Shown piece after piece: positions 42,401 through 50,535 of a stretch of 64,000 nucleotides of DNA. Source of the stretch: Gracilaria domingensis (Eukaryota > Rhodophyta > Florideophyceae > Gracilariales > Gracilariaceae); assembly GCA_022539475.1 (NCBI GenBank), contig VCMS01000280.1, positions 1 through 64,000 on the forward strand. The letters run 5' to 3'. Numbering within the stretch: the stretch's first letter is position 1; the number at the start of each line of letters is the position of its first letter. The notes beneath the pieces are model-generated. The model was not told the origin of the DNA. It ran no database searches and saw only the letters and a list, made by a program, of their open reading frames with translations. Both the position numbers and the translations under genes were made by a program.

Positions 42401-42580
42401 CTTTACCACCATGCAGTCTCCTTGCATGGGCATCTCCCAGAGTCGCAACTCTACATACAAGAGACTCAGGACCATATGTCGCACTATGCTCGCACAGGAA
42501 TCGCTCGGATACTCAGCTACACCCCCGACCCAGAGAAGCTAGCAGTACCCTTTCTCTTCCACTATACCACCGAGAATTAG
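36404..42580 (+). CDS. gag-pol: Gag-Pol polyprotein (2058 aa) of the young gypsy element
   Basis: ATG 36404 lies in the LTR end. Residues 1-225 are the capsid-like Gag. Zinc knuckles follow at 245-258 (CGYCQKPGHFSTRC) and 268-281 (CGGCGKMGHSIATC). The protease spans about 440-545, with ALLDCGAVPNLMS at 463-475: the catalytic triplet is D466-C-G rather than DTG or DSG. About 565-1010 is acidic and disordered. The RT spans about 1075-1250 (YIDD from 1194) and RNase H starts around 1340 (ETDASS, CEKEALAV, VTDHQAL). Integrase has an HHCC domain near 1550 and D1615, D1675, E1711, an exact D,D35E arrangement, then a GPC/F-type module (FYGPCKV). About 170 C-terminal residues match nothing I know. 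There is no internal stop or frameshift, so gag and pol are made as one product. Confidence 0.95.
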   Translation: MAFSWYSRRGALGPDTMDTSTPLFDGYNSDVRRFLFFFENVATSGKPDEERSSEILGFLSGDAFDHYYNNFSVDGVLTPNAANYISVKKSLLDRFGAAEEPEEYIREAVTARLDYGDLLGSLQRMDACFDKAEFNAKAKFGLLRKAVMEYADLAQFVIFRGASDYKSLKDLIKSFVAGKKALGAGGSLAFMPPPKKVLQRRPVDPSDRDPTADKVDQLASQLAELTLLMKKKSGPPPKADGEQVCGYCQKPGHFSTRCPQNPHRDTRCGGCGKMGHSIATCWKRHSEKKVRFDADNQKEIPEVPRPNQVSVVTEDNLQDRETVAMAKRAADGAPLPNQARLEHRVGVKELLNPASDTLFRLIRSATRNRSRKPKKVSTKKLSGKSMLQVHAGKYNVMEELANAPTGLTFGQLIRGDADAAKKDLRRIISGRSTTRKVNATQVERENSRLKVVPITVYGTMTQALLDCGAVPNLMSAELADHLLLTPNPTERTIKVADGNVARIRGTLEGVPVRFDDLRVSLEFLVIEKPPFDVIIGNPTLEKLHACIDLGTQEVTMSYNKKHVVIGLDSDRSGLEAFVPFSETDSEDFTSDSDAIPSDSEDESEDFANLPLPKQRTPGGAEVTLVAVMERDGDAGSQDGEEENDGEEEPANVTAQPTRAGPSEGPQVSDQARRPIQAEDSHGPNFTWRTIGTQIHLDSLTAERGENPHANNVHIAGPDGPQIPPEGERVAVGPAPRQQSQLISQYDDDEDRRFEDAEEEVQADPPVEERSGPNPSSFQSESTDTSVQPEDVNVVIPTSIAPRANNASEDSKVRPPDDGPVGESPAEFPDGGDDEDDSSPEEVDLIGSPLYRDPVLTIPIRDEVVLLPLAEGQSVTDFLDVRVQLRHPVPSPAHTPHLEAQNLPLNRVGMLEDDDSGGYVIAFEEELPPDEIDAQTPGEDEHSQDPSRDEEVVAEPTCPAQDIEYSLQDPIAQDSLGRTLDRRDYPPDTNKEEVILERISHLPRDRRVDLLAVLDNLNVTAWSLYDLRPSDVPVTHRFDLSVRTPIHSKVRRLPPKHDDVVRKEVDKMLSAGIIKPSTSPWSFPVVIAHKKDGKPRFCVDYRGLNQVMTPDRWPLPNMEQIFDDLGGCSLFTTLDLFSGYWQVRMAPDCKEMTTFVCRQGTFQFEVMPFGLMNAPATFQRMMDAVLHGVEFARVYIDDVVIFSRSLEEHLYHLTRVLEILASHGLKIKISKCDFAQPRIKLLGHVIDKEGTSVDQDKIDVIQKAPEPSTVTELRSFLGLASYYRRFIKDFADTSAVLHAATTGKGKLNFTNEMKTAFNDLKGKLVSPPVLAFPDFEKPFRVETDASSVALGAVLSQKKEDGMYHPIQFASRTLNAAERKYSTCEKEALAVVFALKKFRMYLLGGLPFELVTDHQALKYAFQKKDIHGRLARWMDLLAEYEFVIVYRSGDKNRAADYLSRFAVGDPPEPDDDVSVVLNATDEVYDLEPFCAHIKLYLAAFSFPEGDPKIRALIKRNAKKFFLWEGLLYRRTKKGLRVVPSVSKRRGILSSFHDDIGHWDLEATKDLVQFRFWWPGMYPDIVSYVRSCDGCQFTTPLLKYRPGQRAPLTGLFHTFSVDFAGSLPSTRNGNRFALIGVEHITGWPIAAAYGNQTSTTVIHFVRSQIVSPFGPPLTIVSDNFSSFKAKAVEAYMESKKISLKPTMDYAPMSNGRAERMVGTIKKSIAKTIFNKGQEWDEALEQILHGYRRRRLGGGFSPFELMYGTVPRMSSDDLPPLIVDPTPTNRHHELLANSAGRASRVLSQPNRQDDPKSGHRFNVGDEVLVIHGKALNPNVKWPAFQSKFYGPCKVVKARHPRYVLVSSHNRCTREGVHARRLKRYHRRPVHLQDEVVATITEGEDTPVPYPTQITVMPLRVDYNILTAPHLSCHFIIGGKSIHSWLSPLNVSIPEVERVTWTLTHASLALFSISGPFLSRRGGSILRALFRSVHQNYGSNIAPEFVVYLYHHAVSLHGHLPESQLYIQETQDHMSHYARTGIARILSYTPDPEKLAVPFLFHYTTEN
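36416..36432 (+). other. Candidate primer-binding site
   Basis: TGGTACTCTCGCCGAGG follows the LTR CA with no gap. It would pair with a tRNA ending CCTCGGCGAGAGTACCA, which fits a T-stem plus a 7-bp acceptor stem. I cannot name the tRNA. Confidence 0.5.
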
Positions 42581-42725
42581 CTCAGTACTTTCGACGCCCG
42601 GTGTAGCGTCGTTTGAGCTTGCGGGTGTGTGGGGAAGAAAAGAGGGGTGAAGGAAAAGTGAGCGGTGCATGCGCTGCGCCGCTCATTCTTTTTTTTGAAG
42701 AGTACGCCGACACGCGCAGGGCGCA

Positions 42726-43118
42726 CTACTTCTGTAAGCGGGCCAGTAAAATTTCGAGGAGCGGCGCAATAATGTGCGACGCATCATTGCGGCGCCCCTG
42801 GCATACGAATATTATACCGCGAATTACGCCGCGCGTATACAGCGTCGGCGCCTGGCTGATAAGGTCCATAAGGCGGCGCCGGTGCGCGTAGACGTCGAAA
42901 TTCCCGGTAGAAACCTCTCGGAGAAACTGCTCCAATTCTCCGAGAAGCGCTTCCGAAAACCCAAACCCCACGACTTCCTGGGGCAGGGTGTGTTCGGCAT
43001 CCTGGACAGTGGGGGCGGCGGCCGGTGCCGGAACCGCCTCCACGTCCACGACAGGGCCGAGCCCAGATAAGGACTCGTTGGCTGGCGATGGGACCGGGCT
43101 GGTAACGTGATCCTTCAT
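42726..43118 (-). CDS. Antisense ORF in U3 of the 3' LTR (130 aa)
   Basis: Identical in protein sequence to the shared part of the 5' LTR antisense frame, but stops at 42726 within the LTR. Its function and even its expression are unproven. Confidence 0.35.
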   Translation of the reverse strand: MKDHVTSPVPSPANESLSGLGPVVDVEAVPAPAAAPTVQDAEHTLPQEVVGFGFSEALLGELEQFLREVSTGNFDVYAHRRRLMDLISQAPTLYTRGVIRGIIFVCQGRRNDASHIIAPLLEILLARLQK

Positions 43119-44126
43119 GACGAAATGTAGTTGATAGGTTGACGAACGATAGAGATAGGAGCATAAGACGCACGAGACTCCTTCTTATAGTCTAGATCAT
43201 AGGTTAGTGTGCATCTGAATTTGCCATGACCGCAGGTCATGGCAAGTGTAATTGCCATGATGGCAGGTCATGGCAGTGTCATTTGCCAGCATGGCGGTAT
43301 GACACCTTGTCATAGGTACACGTGCATTCCACGACGAAGGCTGCGTGGCGTAGGCGCCCCCTGCGGTGGCAAATGCGCCAAACATATCTACCGTCTACAC
43401 CTCTCATTGGGTAGGGCGGTAGATACAACGCCGCCATTGGCCAAGCCAACCGTACCGTCGATTCTCGCCTGGAATCGACGGTGCGGTTGTGCATAAAAGG
43501 GCCGGAGCAGTCGCCTCCGACTCAACTCCGGCCAGACCACTTCCCTTCGACGACCTTCCCCCCTACCCCACCACAACCTTCCAACCTCTCTCCTTTTCCC
43601 TTTGTCGTCCTCAACCTTTCCTCATCCCCTACTTCTCTCTCTACTTCTCCCCTTGGCGGCCTGGTCTCACCGCCCTCCCTCGCTCACTGCCACTCACACT
43701 GACCCTCTGTCTGGGCTCGTCCTGTGTGAGTAGGCAAAGCGTCTGCACCACCCTTCCATTGGGTTAGCCTTGTGCAGGCGTGACTCTGCCTTTCATTATC
43801 CGCTTTGTTTGGCCTTTCTTGTCTCTTTTGTTCCCTTCGTTGGTTTCTTTCGCTGTTGTTGTTCCATCTGCCACTCTGTCTTGCCCGAACTACCGTTGTT
43901 GTTGTCATCTTCGTTTGTTCCCCGTTTCTTGCTGTTTGGCGGCCTTCTGCTGCCTGCATCCGTTCTATTGCTTCCCGTTTCGGCCTTGGCCCCTGGTTTT
44001 GCTGGTTCTTTCGCGTTGCGATTCTGTTCCTCACATAATGTTGCTTTGCACCTGTTGTTGCTAGACGCACTGTGTGATACAGCGTAAGGTTGTCCTTAAC
44101 CTACGGCCCTGAGGCAATCGTTCAAG

Positions 44127-44627
44127 AGTAAGTTGCCTACAGCTACTCTTTTGGCATTTTGTGTGACTACTAACGTTTCGTTTGTTTCACATCAAGTGCC
44201 AAGGTCTATTGTTTCATCCAGCGAGTATTCGTCCGTGGTCGATCCGGACGAGCGTATAGAAGAAGTCCCCGATCCCGTTCCTCAGATAAAGAAGTCGGCT
44301 GTTCAGCCTCTTGACGGGCCACGCGAGCGCCACATCTTTCGTGTAGCCCATCAGAAGGAGAAGCGCCGTCGTAACCCTCCGCCGCGTAAGCGAATCTTCA
44401 AACGCTGTCGTGTCTGTGACATCAAGGTCCAGAGCCAGCGTCAGCTTGAAGTCCATCAAGCCGGCCGTCGCCATCGCAGAGCTTTGCGCCGTGCAAACTA
44501 CACCGAGCTGGACATTCACTGCAGGGCTTGCGACATCCGGTTCTCTGAAGCCCACGATCTGCGCGTCCACTACAGGAGCCGCCGTCATCGTGCGACACTT
44601 AGAAAGAAGAACAATACTATCTTTTAG
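44127..44627 (+). CDS. Second copy of the LTR-encoded zinc-finger gene
   Basis: Identical in protein sequence to the 35618-36118 copy, with the same donor, TACTAAC branch and acceptor (A44127 joined to TG44197). Being in the 3' LTR, it could be expressed into flanking DNA and would survive in solo LTRs. Confidence 0.7.
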   Translation, partial: SKLPTATLLAFCVTTNVSFVSHQVPRSIVSSSEYSSVVDPDERIEEVPDPVPQIKKSAVQPLDGPRERHIFRVAHQKEKRRRNPPPRKRIFKRCRVCDIKVQSQRQLEVHQAGRRHRRALRRANYTELDIHCRACDIRFSEAHDLRVHYRSRRHRATLRKKNNTIF

Positions 44628-44924
44628 AGCACAGGTCTCTCCTTTCATTGTCCAGTTGCGACACATTTCTATTCATATCTCATTACATATATTATCCTTG
44701 TTTGTTCTTCTTTATCTTCTTGTCTATCGTTTGGTATCCCTCTTCTGTTCTTGTGTTCGTGCCTTGTTGTTTGGCTTCTGCCGCACTCTATCTACGTAAG
44801 CTTATATTTGGCTAGTGCTTCTTCGTCCGATTGGACTGGTACTCTACGAGAGCAAACTTTATTTTTATCGTTTTTGCCCCCTTTGGCTGTAACCGCCGAC
44901 GCCATCACCAAAATGGCGTTTTCA

Positions 44925-44929
44925 GAACT
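44925..44929 (+). other. Target-site duplication, right copy (GAACT)
   Basis: Exact match to 34114-34118. Confidence 0.95.
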
Positions 44930-45856
44930 GTGTCCTTATTCTATCTGCACTGAGCAGATCTTCTATGATGGACTACGTTTCTCACGTAACATTCAAACCT
45001 GGTCATATACGCGTTACGAGAACGACTTTCATAATCCTTACCGCCTCCATCGTGCTATTCTTTCCGCAGCACCTTTGCTCAACATGGCCCATGTGTAGCA
45101 CATATTTCTTGTGCCTTTACAGTGTAAAGGCACAAGAAATATGTGCTAAGTTTACACCAATATATTTGAATGGTTGGTTCTCTTCTACAAATGATTGTAA
45201 TACAAATACAAGGACTGCACGCTCTTCACCCACAACCTTCGAGGGAAACAGTGCATGTAGTGCATCTGCCAACCAGTGAAAATCTGCTGAGCCGACTGTC
45301 AGGGTCGCAGGTCCGAGGCTCAGGTGACCAGATTATTGTTCGTCAATTTTCTGCGTCTCCCCTTGTTTTGATCTTCTCAAGACATGCAGAACGGGGGTGG
45401 TTGTCCGAAACTTGTGGTCCATGTCCCGTGAACAAAACGAGAATTCTCTTAGTACATCACGACTGCAGTGCCGGGTTAATCCCGGCACTTTTCTCACTAT
45501 GCTTTCGAGAATAGCACTTTTCTCGTACCCAAATTATAGTTCGTGAACAAAAAACTAGTTCTAACTTAATCACTCTGTTTTACATACAAAACGAAGTTAT
45601 GAAAACCCACTGTTTCGAGAAACATCATCGATTTACATTCTTATGTACACGTAGCAAAGTATTCGCATTTTACAATCTGGACGAGACTGGAGCCGTTTTG
45701 CAGTGTTTCGTTGACTACCGACCTCAGCGGCAGTCAGAACTCCCTGCCTTCACGTAACACCCGCTTTCCTAATCACAAAAAGAGCCTCGGACTCGATCGA
45801 ACTATGCGCAACTGGTGCTAATAATATGCGTTCTGTGGAGTTCTGAAATCGTTTGA
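44930..45856. other. Right flank of the retrotransposon; no recognised gene
   Basis: A plus frame (ELCPYSICTEQIFYDGLRFS onward) could be a gene fragment interrupted by the hairpin at 45096. No family is recognised. A small inverted repeat AGTGCCGGG/CCCGGCACT lies at 45467-45489. Confidence 0.3.
45096..45148. repeat. Perfect hairpin: 26-bp arms, 1-nt loop
   Basis: TAGCACATATTTCTTGTGCC begins the left arm (45096-45121). 45123-45148 is its exact reverse complement, with a central G. Confidence 0.95.
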
Positions 45857-46132
45857 ATGGAATCCAGCATCCCGCAAAAACGGCCGCAGCCGCAACGCGC
45901 ACGTGCGTATGCGCGCGTGCTCGGCGCGTGCTGCATGCGCCGCCGCAAGCGCGCGTCGCCGACGGTTACAGTGCTGTCAGCGGCGCTAAACTCATCAGTA
46001 AGTTTACAGTGCGTGCAGAGGTGGGTCGGCAAAAACGCCGCCGCCACGCCTAAACGCGGGCACACGCGAAGCGAAAACGCGCCGCTCGTCGTCGTGCGCT
46101 CGGCGCACGGGCTCACCGCGCGCGTCGCGCGC

Positions 46133-46159
46133 GCCACGCACGTGTAACACGTGCGTGGC
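46133..46159. repeat. Perfect hairpin: 13-bp arms, 1-nt loop
   Basis: GCCACGCACGTGT, A, ACACGTGCGTGGC. It interrupts a plus-strand frame (45857-46147) that may be the upstream part of the lipid-kinase pseudogene. Confidence 0.9.
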
Positions 46160-46249
46160 CATGCGCGCGCGTGCTCAACTCGCTGGAGCTGTTTGCGCCG
46201 CCGCTGCCGCCGCGCGCCGACGCGTAGCGCGGCCCCCCCGCGCGCCGCC

Positions 46250-47036
46250 ATGGCCCGCGCGCCGCACCGCCCCCGCCACCGCCACCCCCGCCGCAGCACG
46301 CCGTTCTCCGCCTCTCAGCCGCGCGTCGACGTCGTGTTCAACGCCGTGAGCGGCACGCGCGACCCCGCGCTGGCGCAGCGCGCCGTCGCCGCGCGCGCCA
46401 TCGCCGACGGCATGCGCGTGCTGGTGGCGTGCGGCGGCGACCGCACCGTGTCGACCGTCGCGGCCACCATCCACGCTGCGCCGCCGCCGCGCTCCGTGCT
46501 GGCCGTGGTGCCGCGCGGCACCGCCAACGCGCTCGCCGCCGCGCTGCACATTCCGCTGCGCCCGCACCGCGCCGCCGGCGTCCAGCCCCCTGCGCCGCGT
46601 GGATCTGCACCTGGTGGCGGTGGGCGGCCGCGCCCAGCGCATGCTGCTGCTGGCCGGCGTCGGACTGGAAGCGCGAGCCGTGTCGGCCGCGGCGCGCCGC
46701 CTCAAGCACGCGTTCGGCGCGCTGGCGTACGCTGCGAGCGGGCTGGCGGCCGTGTGGCGCCAGCGCTCGTTTTCATGGCGTGCGCGACGCCGTGCCGGGA
46801 GCGCTCGCCGTCACGCTGGCCGTCGACCACGTCGAGCTGGCCGCGTTGCCGCTGCTGGGCGTCACCGTCGCCAACGCCGCGCCGCCCTCCTCCGTGCTGG
46901 CGCTGGCATCGGCGCGCCCGCGCCCGACGACGGGCTCGTCGAGCTGGTGTGCGTGCTCGCGCAGCCGCCGCGCGCCGTCTTGCGCACGCTGCTGCAGCTG
47001 CTGCGCGCCGCGCTGCCCCAATGGATGAAATCGTGA
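46250..47036 (+). pseudogene. Diacylglycerol/sphingosine-type lipid kinase, frameshifted
   Basis: The DAGK catalytic fold is visible in pieces: RVDVVFNAVSG, AARAIADGMRVLVACGGDRT then VSTVAATIH, and VLAVVPRGTANALAAALHIP. These fit the nucleotide-binding GGDGT and PRGTANALA motifs, but the last Gly-Thr region reads GGDRT. After a frameshift near 46600 comes DLHLVAVGGRAQRMLLLAGV with GLEARAVSAAARRLKHAFGA. Another shift gives GALAVTLAVDHVELAALPLL, and a third gives PDDGLVELVCVLAQPPRAVL to the stop near 47036. The order matches lipid kinases of the YegS/SphK group, which phosphorylate diacylglycerol or sphingoid bases. Three frame changes and the altered GGDGT mark it as dead. Confidence 0.8.
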
Positions 47037-47595
47037 AGCGAGAGGCGAATTCCAATCAGCTGCACTGCATACGTGTATGCAGCTCTGTTTAAAGAGAGGG
47101 GGAGGGAGCAAAGAAAAGAGCCGAACTGTGAAATGAGCAGCGGCCGTCGGGGCGCACGAGGCAGAAGGCGGCGAGCTGTACGTGCGAGTGACCTACGACG
47201 CAGAGCAAGACCTTTATCGGGTGGACGTGGTGCTGATCGAGCGACTATCGACGGAGCGGGGTGAGTGGTGGTTGGGTCGATGGGTGTTGTGGCGGCGAAG
47301 CATTGGGCGGCATTGGTGTGGGCGGAGAAGAGGTTGTCAAAGGGTTGTATATGCTAGAAGCTGCATTAAGCTGGGCGGTGGAAGCACCCCACAAACACCG
47401 TCGGTATTGTGCAGCGGCAATGTCGTTTGATCAAATGCAGTAGAATCGGGAGGAACGGAAGAGAAAAGGGAGGAGAAGGGGCTATACGGCGCGAACGTCG
47501 CATGGCTTGGCGGTCTAACTTAAAAAGGTAACACAAAGAGAGATGCCAACGATAATACTACATCGATCGATCCCTCATATCACTAGATCTAGCAC
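47037..47595. other. No recognised gene
   Basis: An 18-bp palindrome CTGCATAC-GT-GTATGCAG lies at about 47066. A plus frame at 47182 (VTYDAEQDLYRVDVVLIERL) looks protein-like but is short. Confidence 0.3.
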
Positions 47596-48537
47596 TCAGA
47601 CTCTGTGCGGGTTCTGCACCAAATTTTCAATTCTTGACACCATATCCTCCATACTCTGAGCGTTCTTCAGTTTTTCCCCAGCCTGACGCAAGTCCTCTTT
47701 AATGCGTTCAATAATCACGTCCTGGTTTGAGACCCGTGTGGCTTGATCTTTCAATTCCTTCGCTTGCTTTTTAATGGTTTGCTTCGCAATCGAAAGCTGG
47801 ACCTTGAAAGAGTCTCTTTCCTCTACAAGGGACATCAGTACACATTTTTCATTTCTTTGCACGCCTAATTCCGGCAGCAAACTCTCAACAGCGGAAACTG
47901 CCTCATCTTTATCCCTCGTTACACGAGCGAGCTTCTTCTCCAATTTAGTAACTTCTAGCCAAGCTTCCTTGTCTTCTTTCTCGATCTCATCCTGCTCATC
48001 CCACTCCGCGGCATCAATCGGAGCATCAATCGGATGAGAATCAGGCGCGGCATCACCCGGAGCATCAATTGAAGCACCATGCAGAGCATCAGGCGGCGCA
48101 TCAGGCGGCGTGGCAGGTTGCGCGGCAGGTTGCGCGGCAGGCGGCGTGGCAGGCGGAGCATCAGGCGGCGTATTAGGCGGCGTGGCAGGTTGCGCGGCAG
48201 GCGGCGTGGCAGGCGGAGCACCAGGCGGAGCACCAGGCGGAGCACCAGGCGGAGCACCAGTCGGAGCACCAGGCGGCGCATCAGGTGGCGTGGCAGGTTG
48301 CGCATCAGGTTGCGCGGCAGGCGGCGTGGCAGGCGGAGCAACAGGCGGCGCGGCAGGCGCGGCACCAGCTGACGCGTCAACCGCAGCTGAGGCAGGAGGA
48401 GCAAGAGCAGTGACAAGAACGTCCCGGTAGTTAGAGGAAGCCATGACGTTGCGAAGGTGGAAGGTGGTTGCAATACGAGTCAGAGAAAGAAAACTAAGCA
48501 ACAAGCCGGCACCCAGACTTAAGTACCGTGTGCGCAT
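47596..48537 (-). CDS. Ala/Pro-repeat protein with a C-terminal coiled coil (313 aa)
   Basis: ATG 48537-48535 opens a frame with a hydrophobic N-terminal segment (LSLGAGLLLSFLSL) that could be a signal anchor. A second ATG at residue 32 (MASSNYRDV) would lack it. Residues about 65-165 are degenerate pentapeptide repeats of the type PPxAP/PPGAP/PATPP. An acidic segment follows (AAEWDEQDEIEKEDKE), then about 125 residues of coiled coil (VTKLEKKLARVTRDKDEAVS and IKKQAKELKDQATRVSN). No enzymatic domain was recognised. The overall plan suggests a structural or scaffold protein. The repeat region is also a GC-rich minisatellite and may vary in length. Confidence 0.6.
   Translation of the reverse strand: MRTRYLSLGAGLLLSFLSLTRIATTFHLRNVMASSNYRDVLVTALAPPASAAVDASAGAAPAAPPVAPPATPPAAQPDAQPATPPDAPPGAPTGAPPGAPPGAPPGAPPATPPAAQPATPPNTPPDAPPATPPAAQPAAQPATPPDAPPDALHGASIDAPGDAAPDSHPIDAPIDAAEWDEQDEIEKEDKEAWLEVTKLEKKLARVTRDKDEAVSAVESLLPELGVQRNEKCVLMSLVEERDSFKVQLSIAKQTIKKQAKELKDQATRVSNQDVIIERIKEDLRQAGEKLKNAQSMEDMVSRIENLVQNPHRV
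48085..48365. repeat. Coding minisatellite of 15-bp units
   Basis: Units such as GGCGGAGCACCAGGC and GCAGGTTGCGCGGCA alternate. They encode the Pro/Ala repeats of the minus-strand gene. Confidence 0.8.
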
Positions 48538-48639
48538 CGATTAGGACTGCGCTGAGAAAGGAAAGTCTCGTCCTACTCGGAACGAAACATTCGTTTCGCA
48601 CTCGTTACGAAAAGGGACAACAGCGATTCAAAACAATGA

Positions 48640-49190
48640 TGCTGCCCTTCTCGGCGACGCCGCGTACCGCGCACTCGCAACGCACCGCGCGCCCACAGAG
48701 GACACCGCGTCCCGCGCGCTGCGCAACACGTCTCGAGCGCAACGCGGCGCGCACCGCGCGCCAGTCAGCGGCATCCCAGACCGCACCAGCACTCCGCACC
48801 GCAACACCGCGTGCCGAGCGCCCGCACACCGCACACCCTCACCGCGCGCCCGCCCCGCGCATCCACTCGACCCGTCTTACACTCGCTCTACACACCTTTC
48901 GCCGGCGTCGCGCGACGCGCACTGAACGCCCGCACCGCGAGCCCAGACCCTGCAACGCACACCAGCACCGCGCGCCTCGCGCAATCGCTGTGCGCTCGCA
49001 CGGCGCGCTCACTCTGCGAGTCTCGCGCACGCTCCGCGCGCTTTACACTCGCTCCGCGCACTCGCTCGACGCATCTCACACTCTCGTCGCGTGCCTCTAA
49101 CCCGCGTCGCGTGCCTCCCAACCGAGTCGCGCTTGGCGCACACCTGCACGCTTCGCGTGTACGCCATTCGTCCTTCGCCAACTGGTAGCC
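48640..49190. repeat. GC-rich low-complexity tract
   Basis: A C/G/A-biased tract with recurring CGCACCGCGCGCC and ACTCGCTC words. The open frames here arise from composition. Confidence 0.6.
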
Positions 49191-49499
49191 CGATTGCTGA
49201 AAACCTTCGAAGGCAGATGTAGAAGCGCTGCCGGTGAGGTGAACACGGGGGCGGTGGAGTTGTGGACCAGTGCAGGAGCTACTTTTATGATGGTCGCGAC
49301 GCTGGATCTTGCCGTTTGGCCATCCGTTGAGGTTTAAAATTTTAAACCCTAGCCTTTTTTGAACCGTTCAATTGCCACAATTTCAAATTTAAATGGAGCT
49401 TGAGCGTTGGTGCTACGGTAAGCGCCAAAATCCGTAACGGTAACAGCACCGAGCACGCGAGGTTGCGCCTGCGCGGCTTTGCGAGCGTAGAACGGCGTG

Positions 49500-50340
49500 T
49501 GTGCGGCGGCGTGCGAGAGGCGACGTGCGTGGCTGTGCCGCTGTGCGGTGGCTGCGATGGCGATGGTGGCGATGCGCGTGTGGCGGCTGCGACAGCGACC
49601 GGGTCGGTGGCGAGAGCGATCGCCACGGGAGCGGTAGCAGCGCGGCGAAGAGCGGCGCGGACGCGGCGGTGGTGGCACTGCGGCGGTGACGCTGCGGCGG
49701 TGGCCGGTGCGACGCGACGGAGGTGGCGAGGCAGCAAGAAGCGGTGGTAACGACACAGCGGTGGCGGCGCTGCGGCGGTGGCCGACGGGGACGCGGTGGT
49801 GCTAGCGCTGTGGCGGTCGCCGACGGGGACGCGGTGGTGCTAGCGCTGTGGCGGTCGGCTGTAGGGTCGCGGCAGTGGTGATGCTGCGGCGGTCACCAAC
49901 GAGGACGCGGTGGTAGTGGAGCTGCGGTGGTGGGCAGCGGGGTTGCGGCGGTGGTGGCAAAACGGCGGTGGGCGGCCGGGTCGCCGGCGGGGTCGCGTTG
50001 GTGGTGGTGCTGCGGCGGTGGGCGGCGGGGACGGCGGTGAACAGCACTTGCAGCAGTGATGACGAGCGCGGTCGAAAAGCGATGGAGACGCGGTCGGAGG
50101 CACAAAGCGGTGGAAACGCGGTGGCGGATGGTATACGGCGATGACGCGGCGATGGACGGTAGCAACGACGATGCGGCGGTGGACGACAAAGCGGCGGTAG
50201 GGCGAGAGCGATGGTGATAGAGCGGTGGCGGTGCGGCGGTGGGCGGGAGCGGTGGCGATGCGGCGGTGGCGGTGGGAACGCGGTGGTGCTCGCCCACTGC
50301 GGGGCGAGCGGCGGCGGTGATCGGGTGATCGGGGTCACTG
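49500..50340. repeat. GCGGTGG-rich minisatellite
   Basis: Degenerate repeats of GCGGTGGTGG/GCGGTGCGGCGG. One 35-38 bp unit (GACGCGGTGGTGCTAGCGCT onward) is tandemly duplicated almost exactly at 49784-49859. Confidence 0.75.
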
Positions 50341-50424
50341 CGCTGGTTCGGAGATGCGCGCGCGCTTTTTTGTATTGCGAAAGTCACGGTCACGACGGCG
50401 CATCTTGAAGTGCGCCGTGTGAAA

Positions 50425-50535
50425 CTGGCCCACGCGCACACGCGCGCACGTGGACACGCATGCGCACGCGCTGGCACGCGCACGCACAGGTGCGTGCGCG
50501 GGCACGGGCGCGGGCACGGGCGCGTACACGTGCGC
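50425..50535. repeat. CACGCG/GGGCACG low-complexity tract
   Basis: Alternating purine-pyrimidine DNA (CACGCGCACACGCGCGCACG type) with Z-DNA-forming potential. It marks the sharp change to AT-rich DNA at about 50560. Confidence 0.7.

Larger units (their letters stand above)
34119..44924 (+). mobile_element. Complete young Ty3/gypsy LTR retrotransposon (10.8 kb)
   Basis: Two 2297-bp LTRs (TG...CA) bound one open Gag-Pol frame, and a GAACT duplication flanks the element. By eye the LTRs differ at about ten positions (near 0.4 percent) with no indels, so insertion was recent. Domain order is Gag, two zinc knuckles, protease, RT, RNase H, integrase. Unusual parts are very long LTRs that carry protein-coding sequence on both strands, an acidic block of over 400 residues between protease and RT, and a C-terminal extension of about 170 residues after integrase. 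There is no polypurine tract directly before the 3' LTR. Confidence 0.97.
42628..44924 (+). repeat. 3' LTR (2297 bp)
   Basis: Same length as the 5' LTR with about ten substitutions. One of them (A/T near 42727) creates the stop that shortens the antisense frame here. It carries its own copies of the TATA box, intron and zinc-finger gene. Confidence 0.97.

Noticed and set aside
46151-47111. Long Ala/Arg-rich frames on both strands of 46.1-47.1 kb
   Set aside because: GC-rich composition keeps most frames open; only the pieces matching the lipid kinase fold make sense, and they jump between frames.
48528-49188. Plus-strand frames of 125-190 codons rich in Thr/Ala/Arg
   Set aside because: They are produced by a C/G/A-biased low-complexity tract.
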